Source of the DNA: an uncultured Roseobacter sp.
GTDB taxonomy: Bacteria; Pseudomonadota; Alphaproteobacteria; Rhodobacterales; Rhodobacteraceae
Assembly (NCBI RefSeq): GCF_947491795.1
Contig: NZ_CANLKW010000003.1
Location: forward strand, 434,001 to 498,000
Reading direction: 5' to 3'
DNA length: 64,000 nucleotides
The position numbers and the translations under genes are program-made. The notes under the pieces were generated by a model, which saw nothing but the letters and a program-made list of their open reading frames with translations, was not told the origin of the DNA and did no database searches. Of the stretch, positions 45,466-56,050 are shown one piece after another. Positions within the stretch are counted from its first letter, which is position 1; each line of letters begins with the position of its first letter.

Positions 45466-46332
45466 CTAATTGTCCAGGTTCTTGCCGACGATGCGCATCA
45501 GGAAGATGGCAACGATATTGGCCAGAATGATTGCATAAACGCCGCCTGCAGACCCCAGTCCGATGTTCTGGCTTTCCAATACGCGCTGGAAGATCAGATA
45601 CGTCAGCGTACGGGTTCCAAAGGCACCACCGGTGGTGACGAAGATTTCCGCGAAGATCGAGAGCAGGAAGATCGTCTGGATCAGGATCACAATTGTGATG
45701 GCCCGGCCGAGATGCGGCAGGACGATGTACCAGAATCGCTTGATAAAGGGTGCGCCGTCCATCTCGGCTGCTTCGAGCTGCTCTCCGTCCAGCGACTGTA
45801 CTGCTGTCAGAAGGATCAGCGTCGCAAACGGGAGCCACTGCCAGCTGACGATCATAACGATCGATTGCAGCGAGGCCTGGCTGAGCCATTCAACGGGCGT
45901 AGCTCCAAAGAATTTCCACAGATGGGCAAACAGTCCGTTCACCGGGTCCATGAACATGTTTTTCCAGACCAGTGCGGATACCGTTGGCATCACAAAGAAG
46001 GGCGCGATCACAAGGATACGGACGATACCCTGCCCCCACATTGGCTGATCAAGAAGAAGCGCCAGAACGATCCCCAGCAGAACAGTAATGACCAGCACGC
46101 CACCCACAATAATCAGGGTTGTCTGGACACTGGGCCAGAAAGCACTGGATCCGATAAACCGGGTATAATTTTCAAAACCGACCCATCCCTGATCTCCACC
46201 GCGGAGCGGCAGATAGCGACGGAATGAGAAGTACAGTGTCGTAATGAGCGGCGCGAGCATCCATCCGAGCAGGAGGATCACAGCGGGCGCCATCATCAGG
46301 CGGGCTGCTGAGCGTGAACTCTGTGTGGCCAT
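45466..46332 (-). CDS. smoF: polyol ABC transporter permease (SmoF-like)
   Basis: LMMAPAVILLLGWMLAPLITTLYFSFRRY; EQLEAAEMDGAPFIKRFWYIVLPHLGRAI. Confidence 0.87.
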   Translation of the reverse strand: MATQSSRSAARLMMAPAVILLLGWMLAPLITTLYFSFRRYLPLRGGDQGWVGFENYTRFIGSSAFWPSVQTTLIIVGGVLVITVLLGIVLALLLDQPMWGQGIVRILVIAPFFVMPTVSALVWKNMFMDPVNGLFAHLWKFFGATPVEWLSQASLQSIVMIVSWQWLPFATLILLTAVQSLDGEQLEAAEMDGAPFIKRFWYIVLPHLGRAITIVILIQTIFLLSIFAEIFVTTGGAFGTRTLTYLIFQRVLESQNIGLGSAGGVYAIILANIVAIFLMRIVGKNLDN

Positions 46333-46446
46333 GACATACCTCTTTCGTTGACGGAAAAACCCGCCTTAGGAGATGACTGTGCAATTTTTTGGGGAAAAGT
46401 GCCAGGGGGCGGACGTGCCGCCCCCTGATTTAACGGTAGCCGGGCG

Positions 46447-47751
46447 TTAGCGGTAGCCGGCAGCTTCCATTGCGTCGTTGGTAATGGCCTGAGCTTTTGC
46501 CAGCGCTTCGTCGATGGACTGCTGTCCAGCGTAGACTGCCGAGAACTCCTGGCTGACTTCGGTGGCGATACCAGCGAACTCAGGGATAGCGGCAAACTGA
46601 ATACCTACATAAGGTACCGGGTCGACCGTTGGATTTTTCGGATCTGCTGACAGAATGGAGTCCAGCGTCATCTGCGCGAAAGGCACCTCAAGATAGTTCG
46701 GGTTTTCGTACAGCGATGTACGCGCACCAGGAGGTACGTTCGCCCAACCTTCGTTCTCAGCAACCAGTTCGATATAACCAGTGGATGTTGCCCACTCGAC
46801 GAACTCTTTTGCAGCCGCTTCTTTCTGAGTACCGGCAGGAATTGCGAGAGCCCATGCCCAGAGCCAGTTAGAACGTTTGCCAAGGCCATTATCGGGTGCC
46901 AGAGCAAAGCTCACGCTGTCGGCGACAGTCGAGTCGTTCGGGTTGGTCACAAAGGATGCCGCAACGGTTGCGTCAATCCACATGCCGCACTTACCCTGTT
47001 GGAAGAGCGACAGATTTTCGTTGAAACCGTTTGTCGCGTATCCGGGAGGGCCCGATTCATTCATCATGCCGACGTAGAATTCCAGAGTGTCTTTCCACGG
47101 CTGCGTGTCGAACTGTGCATTCCAGTCTTCGTCGAACCAGCGTGCGCCAAAAGAGTTGGACATTGCTGTGATGAATGCACCGCCTTCACCCCAACCGGCC
47201 TTGCCCCGGATGCAGATGCCGTTGATCTCGTTGTCACGATCGGTCATTGCCGCCGCCGCTTCACGAATGAACGACCATGTGGGCGCTTTAGGCATTTCGA
47301 GGCCTGCTGCTTCCATCAGATCTGTGCGGTACATGACCATCGAGCTTTCGCCATAGAATGGCGCGGCATAGAGCGTACCATCGTAGCTCAGACCGCCCGC
47401 CATTGCCGGCAAAATGTCGTCGACGTTGTAATCGTCAGACAGATCGTCCAGCGGCACAAGCCAGCCGTTGGCACCCCAGATCGGCGTCTCGTACATGCCG
47501 ATTGTCATGATGTCGAAGGCACCGCCCTTGGTCGAGATGTCTGTTGTCACACGCTGACGAAGAACGTTTTCTTCGAGCGTGACCCATTCAACTTCATGAC
47601 CGGTCTTGGCTGTGAAGTCATCGGTCAGGCCCTGCATACGGATCATGTCACCGTTGTTCACCGTCGCGATTGTAAGTGTTTCTGCCTGAGCGGCGCCTGT
47701 TGCGATAATCGCAATGGCGCTGGCTGCACAGAGTGCTTTAGAAAAGTACAT
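46447..47751 (-). CDS. smoE: polyol ABC transporter substrate-binding protein (SmoE-like)
   Basis: Signal peptide; TIATVNNGDMIRMQGLTDDFTAKTGHEVEWVTLEENVLRQRVTTDISTKGGAFDIMTIGMYETPIWGANGWLVPLDDL. Confidence 0.88.
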   Translation of the reverse strand: MYFSKALCAASAIAIIATGAAQAETLTIATVNNGDMIRMQGLTDDFTAKTGHEVEWVTLEENVLRQRVTTDISTKGGAFDIMTIGMYETPIWGANGWLVPLDDLSDDYNVDDILPAMAGGLSYDGTLYAAPFYGESSMVMYRTDLMEAAGLEMPKAPTWSFIREAAAAMTDRDNEINGICIRGKAGWGEGGAFITAMSNSFGARWFDEDWNAQFDTQPWKDTLEFYVGMMNESGPPGYATNGFNENLSLFQQGKCGMWIDATVAASFVTNPNDSTVADSVSFALAPDNGLGKRSNWLWAWALAIPAGTQKEAAAKEFVEWATSTGYIELVAENEGWANVPPGARTSLYENPNYLEVPFAQMTLDSILSADPKNPTVDPVPYVGIQFAAIPEFAGIATEVSQEFSAVYAGQQSIDEALAKAQAITNDAMEAAGYR

Positions 47752-47821
47752 CCGGTCCTCCCTGTTTTGGATGCTGTGGGGAGACCATACGAGTTAGATT
47801 AACCATTCGTCAAATTAAAAT

Positions 47822-47835
47822 TTTACGCGAGTAAA
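47822..47835. promoter_or_regulatory. TTTAC-GCGA-GTAAA palindrome, putative LacI-type operator upstream of smoE
   Basis: Perfect 5-bp arms read at 47822-47835, between lacI-type gene and smoE. Confidence 0.45.
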
Positions 47836-47867
47836 CTTTTATTTCTTAATTGAATGAAACCAATTAG

Positions 47868-48902
47868 TTAGGCGGACATGCGCTTCACCAGTCTGCCCTC
47901 AAACAGTTGTTCGCGGCGCGCAGGGTACTCAGAATCGCCCAGACTGAGCAGCGTCAGAAGCGTTTCAACAGCAGAACTGGACACGGCCGCATAGTTTTGC
48001 GCCACAGTCGTGAGCGGCGGGCAGGTGAACCTGGCAAAGGGGTGATCATCCATACCGGCAACACGCAAGGCGTTCTGCGGTCCGACCCCGACGCGATAGC
48101 CTTTCTCAAAGCAGGCAGCCAGAAAACCAATGGCCAGGCGGTCATTACTGCAAAGCACTGTGTTGGTCTGCAGAAGACGCTTTTCGATAACCGCCATACC
48201 CTGTCTGTAACCAATGTCCTCAAAGGCCCATCCGGTGCCCTCAACACTGATGACATGCGGCTCATAGCCAAGCTCTTCCATGGTCTGAAGATAACTCTGA
48301 CGCCTTTTGTTGGCATTTGGGTTGGCAGGTGTCCGCATCTCGAAAAAGCACGGAGGCTCACCTGAACGGCACAGGTACTCTACAATGTCCCGGGCGTACT
48401 GGCGGTTATCCGCACCAACAAATCCATGACCTATATTACTGATATTACTGTCAAAAAGAACGGTTGGCACGTCCTCACAAAAAGCTTCAAGCGCCGATCT
48501 GTCAGATTCCCGGCCCAGTGGTGCGATCAGCACCCCCGCCGGACGAAACGAGCGCAGGCTTTCCAGGTTTTCGACCTCATGCTCGGATCGGCCCTGTGAG
48601 TTCAGAAGAATAGGCCGGTAACCTGTTGCAATAATCAGATTCTCGATGTTCCGGGCGATTTCCGCAAAGAACGGGTCCACCAGAAACGGCACAACAAGCC
48701 CGATGCTTTTGGTCAGCCTGCGGTTCTGGTTGATAGCATAGATGTTTGGCCGGTACTCGTGCTGCTCCAGTGCCTGTTCAATGCGCATCCGCGTCGATTT
48801 GCGTACGCTTTCCGGATCGTTGAAATATTTGGAAACAGTTGGTCGCGAGATGCCACTGACGGCCGCAAACTCTTCCATGTTCCGTATTCTCGGTTCGCTC
48901 AT
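47868..48902 (-). CDS. LacI-family transcriptional regulator of the polyol operon
   Basis: NMEEFAAVSGISRPTVSKYFNDPESVRKSTRMRIEQALEQHEYRPNIYAINQNRRLTKSIGLVVPFLVDPFFAEIARNIE. Confidence 0.92.
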   Translation of the reverse strand: MSEPRIRNMEEFAAVSGISRPTVSKYFNDPESVRKSTRMRIEQALEQHEYRPNIYAINQNRRLTKSIGLVVPFLVDPFFAEIARNIENLIIATGYRPILLNSQGRSEHEVENLESLRSFRPAGVLIAPLGRESDRSALEAFCEDVPTVLFDSNISNIGHGFVGADNRQYARDIVEYLCRSGEPPCFFEMRTPANPNANKRRQSYLQTMEELGYEPHVISVEGTGWAFEDIGYRQGMAVIEKRLLQTNTVLCSNDRLAIGFLAACFEKGYRVGVGPQNALRVAGMDDHPFARFTCPPLTTVAQNYAAVSSSAVETLLTLLSLGDSEYPARREQLFEGRLVKRMSA

Positions 48903-49109
48903 GTGGTCTGCGTTTCCTGTTTTCCGTTAACGACCCCGCGCTGTTCGCGCCGGCTCTGTCGCCAGGATAGACGATAAAACTTCGCGCGCGCAAATTTTTC
49001 TTAATCATGTTGTCAAGAAAGTTACTGCGCACCGCGACATGCCGCCTCGTTGAGCGCTGTGCGCTGCCACCCTCTTGTTCTCTGCAAATTTGGAACATAA
49101 AGTGAACAA

Positions 49110-50345
49110 ATGGCAAAAATGACAATTGAACAAAAACTGGCAATCCTGTCCGACGCTGCAAAGTATGATGCTTCCTGCGCGTCTTCCGGCTCGGACAAGC
49201 GCGATTCACGCGCGGGAAAGAGCCTGGGCTCGAATGAGGGCAGCGGGATATGTCACGCCTATGCACCCGACGGACGCTGCATCAGCCTTCTGAAGATCCT
49301 GATGACGAATTTCTGCATCTATGATTGCAGTTATTGTATCAACCGGTCCTCCTCCAACGTGGCGCGCGCCCGGTTTTCAGTGGATGAGGTGGTGCAGCTG
49401 ACCGTTGAATTCTATCGCAGAAACTACATCGAGGGTCTGTTTCTGTCCTCGGGGATCATCAGGTCGCCGGATGCAACCATGCTGGATATGGTGCGCATTG
49501 CACGCAAACTGCGGCATGTGGAAAATTTCCGGGGATACATCCACCTGAAAACCATTCCCGATGCCGCCCCGGAACTGATCGCGGAAGCCGGCCTGCTGGC
49601 CGACCGGTTGTCCATAAACGTAGAAATGCCCACAGATGCTTCGGTCAAGCAATATGCACCGGAAAAGAGCCCGCAACAGATCCGCCGTGCGATGGCGGAC
49701 GTCCGGCTGCGCAAAGAAAGCGCAGGCGACAGGTCATTCAGCGGCAAACGGCCGCCGCGCTTTGCACCTGCAGGCCAGTCGACCCAGATGATTATCGGGG
49801 CAGACGCATCCACCGACACCACGGTTCTGCACCAGTCGACACGCCTCTATTCCGGTTACCGACTGAAACGCGTGTACTATTCGGCATTTTCACCAATACC
49901 CGACGCCTCAGCCAGGCTGCCACTGATCAGCCCTCCCTTGCAGCGCGAGCACCGTCTGTACCAGGCGGACTGGTTGCTGCGTTTCTATGGTTTTGAGCTG
50001 AACGAAATCACAGGTCACAGACCGGACGGCAATCTGGATCTTGATATCGACCCGAAACTGGCATGGGCGCTGGCGCATCGGGATCTGTTTCCCGTGGACA
50101 TTAACAGAGCGCCCCGGGAATTGCTGCTGCGTGTGCCTGGCTTTGGCACCAAAACCGTCAAACGCGTTCTGGGCACCCGGCGTCACAGGACGCTGCGCTA
50201 TGATGATCTGGTCCGAATGGGTGCCCCGATGAAAAAGGCCCGGGCGTTTGTGACCTGCGCAGGCTGGACGCCCGGGGGTCTGACAGACAGCGAAAACCTG
50301 AGGGCACGGTTTGCCCCGCCCCCCGAACAGATGTCCCTTTTCTGA
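49110..50345 (+). CDS. radical SAM protein of the putative DNA modification/repair (TIGR03916-like) family
   Basis: LMTNFCIYDCSYCINRSSSNVARARFSVDEVVQLTVEFYRRNYIEGLFLSSG (CxxxCxxC variant), C-terminal HhH-like FPVDINRAPRELLLRVPGFGTKTVKRVL. Confidence 0.9.
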   Translation: MAKMTIEQKLAILSDAAKYDASCASSGSDKRDSRAGKSLGSNEGSGICHAYAPDGRCISLLKILMTNFCIYDCSYCINRSSSNVARARFSVDEVVQLTVEFYRRNYIEGLFLSSGIIRSPDATMLDMVRIARKLRHVENFRGYIHLKTIPDAAPELIAEAGLLADRLSINVEMPTDASVKQYAPEKSPQQIRRAMADVRLRKESAGDRSFSGKRPPRFAPAGQSTQMIIGADASTDTTVLHQSTRLYSGYRLKRVYYSAFSPIPDASARLPLISPPLQREHRLYQADWLLRFYGFELNEITGHRPDGNLDLDIDPKLAWALAHRDLFPVDINRAPRELLLRVPGFGTKTVKRVLGTRRHRTLRYDDLVRMGAPMKKARAFVTCAGWTPGGLTDSENLRARFAPPPEQMSLF

Positions 50346-51805
50346 TGCCACATGTCGTTCTGCCCCGCATTGGTACCGATACGGCCTGGCGCGATGCGGC
50401 GCGTTGTTTTCTGGCGGCCAGCGTGCCCCCGGATCGCATCACATGGGGGGACACGTCTGGCCAGAAAGGATTGTTCGATGACCCTGCCCTGCCCAGCGCA
50501 CCAACAGCTGTTACCGTGCCGCGCGCGTTTCTTTCGATGGCCAACTGTGTTGTCTGGCACAGCGATCCCAGCCGTTTCGCCAGGCTTTACAGTTTTCTCT
50601 GGCGGCTGAAGCAACACCCGCATCTGATGTCAGACCGGGGCGACGCAGAGTTGGCCAGGCTCCGGCATATGGAAAAGAACGTGCGCCGGTGCCAGCACAA
50701 GATGAAAGCCTTTGTGCGGTTTCGCGATACCGGCACCGACAGCAGCGGGCGCCGGTCCTTTGCGGCCTGGTTTGAACCAACGCACCATACGGTAGAGCCA
50801 ACAGCACAGTTTTTCGTACGACGTTTTGCGGATATGGACTGGCAGATTGTGACGCCGGACATTTCCGCATTCTTCCAAAACGGTCAGCTGCATTTCAAAC
50901 AGGACCTGGAACGTCCCGACCTGCCCGAAGATGCCAGTGAAGCGCTCTGGGTCACGTACTTTCGCAACATCTTCAATCCGGCCCGCCTGAAGGTTCAGGC
51001 GATGAAATCGGAGATGCCGCAAAAATACTGGAAGAATTTGCCGGAGGCCGCAGCCATTTCGGAGCTCGTGTCTGCCGCCCCTGCACGCGCCCGCGAAATG
51101 GCGCGCAACGCGCCCACCCTGCCCCCTGCCCGTGTCGCTTCAATCCGTGCGCAACAATCAGCAAATACCTCTGCCTGGACGGGCGACGGAGGTGAACTCG
51201 AAGACGCCATCCGCGCCTGTGACCGGTGTGCTCTGCATAAAAACGCAACGCAGGCTGTGGTCGGGGTCGGCCCACGGCAGGCAAATCTCATGATCGTCGG
51301 GGAACAGCCCGGTGATGCCGAAGACCTTTCTGGTTTGCCGTTTGTGGGACCGGCAGGAAAGCTATTTGATGAGATTGCCGTCCAGGTCGGACTGGACAGG
51401 AATAAGGCTTTCGTCACGAACGCTGTAAAGCATTTCAAGTTTCTCCCACGCGGGCGAAAACGTATCCACCAGCGTCCCGACGCGGGCGAGACAGAGCACT
51501 GTAAGTGGTGGCTGGACGCCGAACTGCGCGCAGTACGCCCCAGCCTTGTGCTGGCGATGGGATCCACAGCAGCGTTCTCCCTGACGGGCAACAAAAGAGG
51601 CCTGAAAGAACGGCGCGGAACAATCGAAAGCGGCCCTGGCTGTGTTTCTGTTCTGATTACGTATCATCCGGCTTACCTGCTCCATTTGCAGGATCCGGCT
51701 ACCCGGGCAGCGGCGACAGCTGCCTTTCGGACAGATCTGCAGGCAGCTGCGGCCTTTGCTTCTTCAGAGGGCGTAGTGGATGCGAAAGAAATCAGGTCCG
51801 TTTGA
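50345..51805 (+). CDS. UdgX-type uracil-DNA glycosylase/crosslinking protein with N-terminal TIGR03915-like domain
   Basis: VVGVGPRQANLMIVGEQPGDAEDLSGLPFVGPAGKLFDEI; NAVKHFKFLPRGRKRIHQRPDAGE (UdgX R-loop with His); VLITYHPAYLLHLQ; start overlaps the radical SAM stop. Confidence 0.9.
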   Translation: MPHVVLPRIGTDTAWRDAARCFLAASVPPDRITWGDTSGQKGLFDDPALPSAPTAVTVPRAFLSMANCVVWHSDPSRFARLYSFLWRLKQHPHLMSDRGDAELARLRHMEKNVRRCQHKMKAFVRFRDTGTDSSGRRSFAAWFEPTHHTVEPTAQFFVRRFADMDWQIVTPDISAFFQNGQLHFKQDLERPDLPEDASEALWVTYFRNIFNPARLKVQAMKSEMPQKYWKNLPEAAAISELVSAAPARAREMARNAPTLPPARVASIRAQQSANTSAWTGDGGELEDAIRACDRCALHKNATQAVVGVGPRQANLMIVGEQPGDAEDLSGLPFVGPAGKLFDEIAVQVGLDRNKAFVTNAVKHFKFLPRGRKRIHQRPDAGETEHCKWWLDAELRAVRPSLVLAMGSTAAFSLTGNKRGLKERRGTIESGPGCVSVLITYHPAYLLHLQDPATRAAATAAFRTDLQAAAAFASSEGVVDAKEIRSV

Positions 51806-51930
51806 CTGCCAGGCAGGGCTTTCTCAGCCGCACAGTCTCCTCAGTCCGCTTTAGAAGACGGCAGGCGCAGCAGAACAATGACAACCAGCTGTCGCCGTGG
51901 CATCCTGACAGAACAGAATAGGAGCAGCGC

Positions 51931-53226
51931 ATGAACCTTGCAAAACTGGCCGCAGAAGCAGGCGATCGGGGCACGCCGGTCCGTGCGGGACTGATCGGCG
52001 CCGGTAAATTCGGATCAATGTTTCTGTGCCAGGTTCCGGGGATAAAAGGGCTTACGGTACCAGCGATTGCTGATCTGAAGCCGGACCGGGCTCGCACGGC
52101 CTGCGTCGCGGTCGGCTGGGAAGACACGCGCATCGATGCCACGGCCTTTCTGGACAGCGGTTTGGCACTTGCCGAACGCGACGATCTGGATGTCATTATC
52201 GAGGCCACAGGCAATCCGCGCGCGGGCATCGCGCATGCGCGGGCTGCGATCGCTGCGGGCAAACACGTCATCATGGTCAACGTAGAGGCCGATGTCCTGG
52301 CGGGCCCTGCGCTTGCCTGGGAGGCCCAGCGGGCCGGTGTTGTATACTCAATGGCTTACGGAGATCAGCCCGCGCTGGTGGCCGAGATGGTGGACTGGGC
52401 ACGGGCAACTGGTTTTTCGGTCGCCGCTGCGGGAAAGGGTACCAAATATCTGCCGGAATATCATTCGGTCACACCGGACAATGTCTGGGATCACTATGGC
52501 CTGACATCCAAGGAAGCGGCACGCGCCGGGATGAACCCGCAGATGTTCAATTCCTTCCTCGACGGCACCAAGAGCGCTATTGAAATGGTGGCAATCGCAA
52601 ACGCCTGCGGGCTGGACGTACCCGCACTGGGGCTTTCTTTTCCGCCCTGCGGCGTGGATGACCTGGCTCATATATTGCGCCCCCGGTCCGTTGGAGGTCA
52701 GCTTGACGGACGTGGTCTTGTGGAAACGGTGTCGTCTCTTGAACGCGACGGAAGGCCGGTCTTTCGGGATCTGCGCTGGGGCGTTTATGTCGTACTTGAA
52801 GCTCCGAATGACTATGCGGCCGCCTGTTTCCGCCAATATGGCCTTCCTACCGACGACACCGGCCGTTTTGCCGCGATGCACAAACCCTTTCATCTGATTG
52901 GCCTCGAGCTGTCCGTGTCCGTCCTGAGTGCTGCCCTGCGGCAAGAGCCGACTGGCTGCGCGCAGGCGATGCGCGGCACGGTGGCCTCGGTCGCGAAGCG
53001 CGATCTCAGAGCCGGCGAGGTACTGGATGGAGAAGGCGGATACATGGTCTGGGGCAAAGCCATGCCAGCCGGACAGGCGGGAGAGGCTCTCCCGATTTGC
53101 CTGGCACACGGCGTGGCTCTCGAATGTGACGTGCCGGCAGGTGCTGTACTGAAAATCAGTGACGTCCGCTCTGACGAGGATGCAGTAACGGATTTGTATC
53201 TCTCACTTTTGCCAGAGCGGTCCTGA
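51931..53226 (+). CDS. homoserine dehydrogenase-like NAD(P)-dependent oxidoreductase with C-terminal SAF-like domain
   Basis: VRAGLIGAGKFGSMFLCQVPGIKGLTVPAIADLKPDRARTAC; VIIEATGNPRAGIAHARAAIAAGKHVIMVNVEADVLAG; C-terminal VAKRDLRAGEVLDGEGGYMVWGKAMPA. Confidence 0.82.
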   Translation: MNLAKLAAEAGDRGTPVRAGLIGAGKFGSMFLCQVPGIKGLTVPAIADLKPDRARTACVAVGWEDTRIDATAFLDSGLALAERDDLDVIIEATGNPRAGIAHARAAIAAGKHVIMVNVEADVLAGPALAWEAQRAGVVYSMAYGDQPALVAEMVDWARATGFSVAAAGKGTKYLPEYHSVTPDNVWDHYGLTSKEAARAGMNPQMFNSFLDGTKSAIEMVAIANACGLDVPALGLSFPPCGVDDLAHILRPRSVGGQLDGRGLVETVSSLERDGRPVFRDLRWGVYVVLEAPNDYAAACFRQYGLPTDDTGRFAAMHKPFHLIGLELSVSVLSAALRQEPTGCAQAMRGTVASVAKRDLRAGEVLDGEGGYMVWGKAMPAGQAGEALPICLAHGVALECDVPAGAVLKISDVRSDEDAVTDLYLSLLPERS

Positions 53227-53578
53227 ACAGGCATCTCGCGCGGGTCTCTCGGGAAGCCGAACAGTTTAGCCGTTCCTCGGCTGAAACCGGTTTTTAGTCC
53301 TGAGGGCACCACCTAATATACGGTCTGACTGTCGACCAATACGCATTGTGCGATTCAGCACACTCTCATCATTCTGTACAGTGTTGAAACGCCGGCTTCT
53401 GACAGCGTTTGTTTGCCTCAAAAGCACATTCTGACAGCCTGGTTTTCGGCTGTGGTGGCGGTTGTTCAGAAGTTGCTTTCCGCTGCAGGAAAACAGCACC
53501 AAACAGCCCGGCCGTTAGGGGAAATTTAAATCACCCGAACTATTGGTCGCAGCTGACTTACCTGCGGGAGCTGCGAAC

Positions 53579-55651
53579 ATGAACATTCTGGGTAAAATTG
53601 GTGTCGGTGGTCGGCTGTGCCTGCTTGTGCTGATTTCGGTTGCAGGAATCTTTACGATGCAGAAGGTCTCGATCAAGACTTTCTACAGCGCCTCTCTGGA
53701 GCAAAAGGGTGTGGAACTCACCCATCTGACAGATCTCGCGATGTCGATTGTTCAGAGCTACTATGTATTATCTGAAAACGGTGAGCTTTCGGTTGATGAA
53801 GCTCAATCAAGAGCGCTCGGTGTTCTTGGCGAACTCCGCTACGAAGGCGACAACTATTTCTGGGTAAACAACCGCGCGCACGAGATGCTGGTTCACGGCG
53901 CAAATCCCGCTCTGGCAGGCCGAGACTTTTCTGATTTCACCGACCCGAATGGTGTTTATCTGTTCCGCAAAATGGTTGAGGGAACACGGGACGGTAGCCC
54001 TGCGACGGTGGCCTATCAATGGGCCGCACCTGGTGCCGCTGAGGGCGATCCCCCTGTCGACAAGCTTTCTGTTGTACAGCCTTTCGTCCCCTGGGAATGG
54101 GTCATTGGGACCGGAGCGTACCTGACCCGCATTGAAGCGGCACAGGTTGGCATCAACAGGGATCTGAACCTCATGCTTGCGCTTCTTGCAGCGGGCCTTA
54201 TGTGCGTCGCAGCCGTTATCGCATACAGCGTTACACGGCCGATTCGCCTGCTCACATCCCGGATGTCCGCCCTGTCAGATGGCGATACCGAGGCGCCGGT
54301 ACCCTATGGACGTGATCGGACCGTTTTTGGCGAAATTTCCCGGGCGTTGGAGACTTTCCGACTTGGCATGATCGAACGAAAAGAAATGCAGGAGCAGGAG
54401 AAAATCCGCGCTGAAGAAGAGCGCGAACGGGAGCGCATGTCGGAAAAAGAGCTTCGGGAAAAAGAAGCGGCGCAGCTGAAAGCAGAACAGGCTTCCGAAG
54501 AGGAGAAACACCGCGCGGCGGAAGCACTGAGAGCCGAGAAAGAAAAACAGCAAAGAAAAGAGATGGAAGAGCGCGAAGCGCGCGCGGCTGAGTTGAACCG
54601 CGTCGTTGATGCCCTGGGCGCTGGCTTGCAAAGCCTTTCCGAAGGCAACCTTCTCAGCGACATCACAGAGCAATTCCCGCCCGACTACGAAAAGCTGCGC
54701 GGAGACTTTAATGCGGCTCTTGGATCATTGCGAAAAGCAATCGGTGCTGTGATGGAAAACGCAGAGTCCATCAGCCTCGAAACCGGCCAGATCGCCACGT
54801 CGGCTGATGACCTGTCGCGCCGTACCGAAAAACAGGCCGCAACTCTTGAAGAAACAGCGGCCGCGCTGGATGAGCTGACAAGCTCCGTCAAATCAGCGGC
54901 TGAAGGTGCCGACGACGCGGCAAACATGTCTGCAGAAGCAAGGGACCGCGCCGAAAAAGGCGGCCAGGTGGCTGGTAAGGCTGTTGAAGCCATGGACAGT
55001 ATTCGCAACTCGTCTAAAGAGATCTCCAAAATCACTCAGGTGATCGACGACATCGCTTTCCAGACAAACCTGCTCGCTCTGAATGCGGGAGTTGAAGCTG
55101 CACGTGCAGGAGAAGCGGGGCGCGGGTTTGCCGTAGTTGCGACAGAAGTCAGGGCGCTTGCTCAGAGGTCTTCTGAGGCAGCACAGGAAATTCGAACTCT
55201 GATAACAAATTCCAGTGGTCAGGTGGAAGAAGGGGTTTCGCTGGTAGGCGAGACCGGCACTTCACTGGAAGTAATTTTACAATCAGTAACAGATATCTCC
55301 GAAAGGATTTCGACTATTGCGGCTTCTGCGCGCGAGCAGTCCGCAGGCATCGGGGAGATAAACTCAGCCGTTAACGAGCTTGATCACGTGACACAGCAAA
55401 ACGCAGCGATGTTCGAGGAAACCACGGCAGCCAGTCATGCCCTGACACAGGAAGCCGGAGCATTGGTCCAGGCTGTAGAGCGCTTTAGCCTTGGACAAAG
55501 CACCACCCGGAAGCATGCGCGGCCTGCAAAGAAACCAGAACCGGACCATACAGCTCCGACGCCAGCTCGCAGAAAAGCTGTTTCTGCAGGCACATCTCTG
55601 GCACCGGCAACTCCTGACTTTTCTACAGACGAGGGGTGGGAAGACTTTTAA
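53579..55651 (+). CDS. methyl-accepting chemotaxis protein with sCache_2-like sensor domain
   Basis: [98 protein letters not shown]-terminal GWEDF; start likely ATG 53579. Confidence 0.95.
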   Translation: MNILGKIGVGGRLCLLVLISVAGIFTMQKVSIKTFYSASLEQKGVELTHLTDLAMSIVQSYYVLSENGELSVDEAQSRALGVLGELRYEGDNYFWVNNRAHEMLVHGANPALAGRDFSDFTDPNGVYLFRKMVEGTRDGSPATVAYQWAAPGAAEGDPPVDKLSVVQPFVPWEWVIGTGAYLTRIEAAQVGINRDLNLMLALLAAGLMCVAAVIAYSVTRPIRLLTSRMSALSDGDTEAPVPYGRDRTVFGEISRALETFRLGMIERKEMQEQEKIRAEEERERERMSEKELREKEAAQLKAEQASEEEKHRAAEALRAEKEKQQRKEMEEREARAAELNRVVDALGAGLQSLSEGNLLSDITEQFPPDYEKLRGDFNAALGSLRKAIGAVMENAESISLETGQIATSADDLSRRTEKQAATLEETAAALDELTSSVKSAAEGADDAANMSAEARDRAEKGGQVAGKAVEAMDSIRNSSKEISKITQVIDDIAFQTNLLALNAGVEAARAGEAGRGFAVVATEVRALAQRSSEAAQEIRTLITNSSGQVEEGVSLVGETGTSLEVILQSVTDISERISTIAASAREQSAGIGEINSAVNELDHVTQQNAAMFEETTAASHALTQEAGALVQAVERFSLGQSTTRKHARPAKKPEPDHTAPTPARRKAVSAGTSLAPATPDFSTDEGWEDF

Positions 55652-56050
55652 CCGGGAATACACTCCCGGAAACTGAATGAAATCAGGTGGCTTGGTTTCC
55701 GACGCAGTTCGATCCGGCATCGGGCTTCTCCTGTTCCATTATCCATTCGTATGGTGTCCACGAACATACTTTGCTGAGCCGGGAACCAGACCTCTAGTCA
55801 ATGGAGCCGTGTTCAATTCGCATTCTGGGCAACCTGATTTTTCTGGTGACTGGACTTGCGGCATGTCAGAGATATCGGAACCATAGAGACCGTTCGGGCT
55901 GCACTGATGTCTGAAGGCAAAAGTTTCAAAAAAACGACATAAATACAGCAGCTGAAATCAGGCTGATCACCGGTTTTGAGACCAAACTCTGGAAACTCCA
56001 TTGTTTGGCTACGAACAGGAGGATTTCCTCGCGGGCCTAGTCTGCACAGC

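Noticed and set aside
45322-46227. 301-aa plus-strand ORF rich in D/Q/R/H
   Set aside because: Antisense to the two polyol permeases; polar composition is the complement of hydrophobic codons.
53258-53286. agccgaac...gttcctcggct imperfect hairpin after the SAF oxidoreductase gene
   Set aside because: Bulged stem and T-tract offset by several bases; too weak to call a terminator without Term-seq.
55652-56050. Convergent gap after the chemoreceptor considered as hiding a small gene
   Set aside because: The short ORFs (for example 55677-55886 and 55813-56001) have no motif or conservation evidence.
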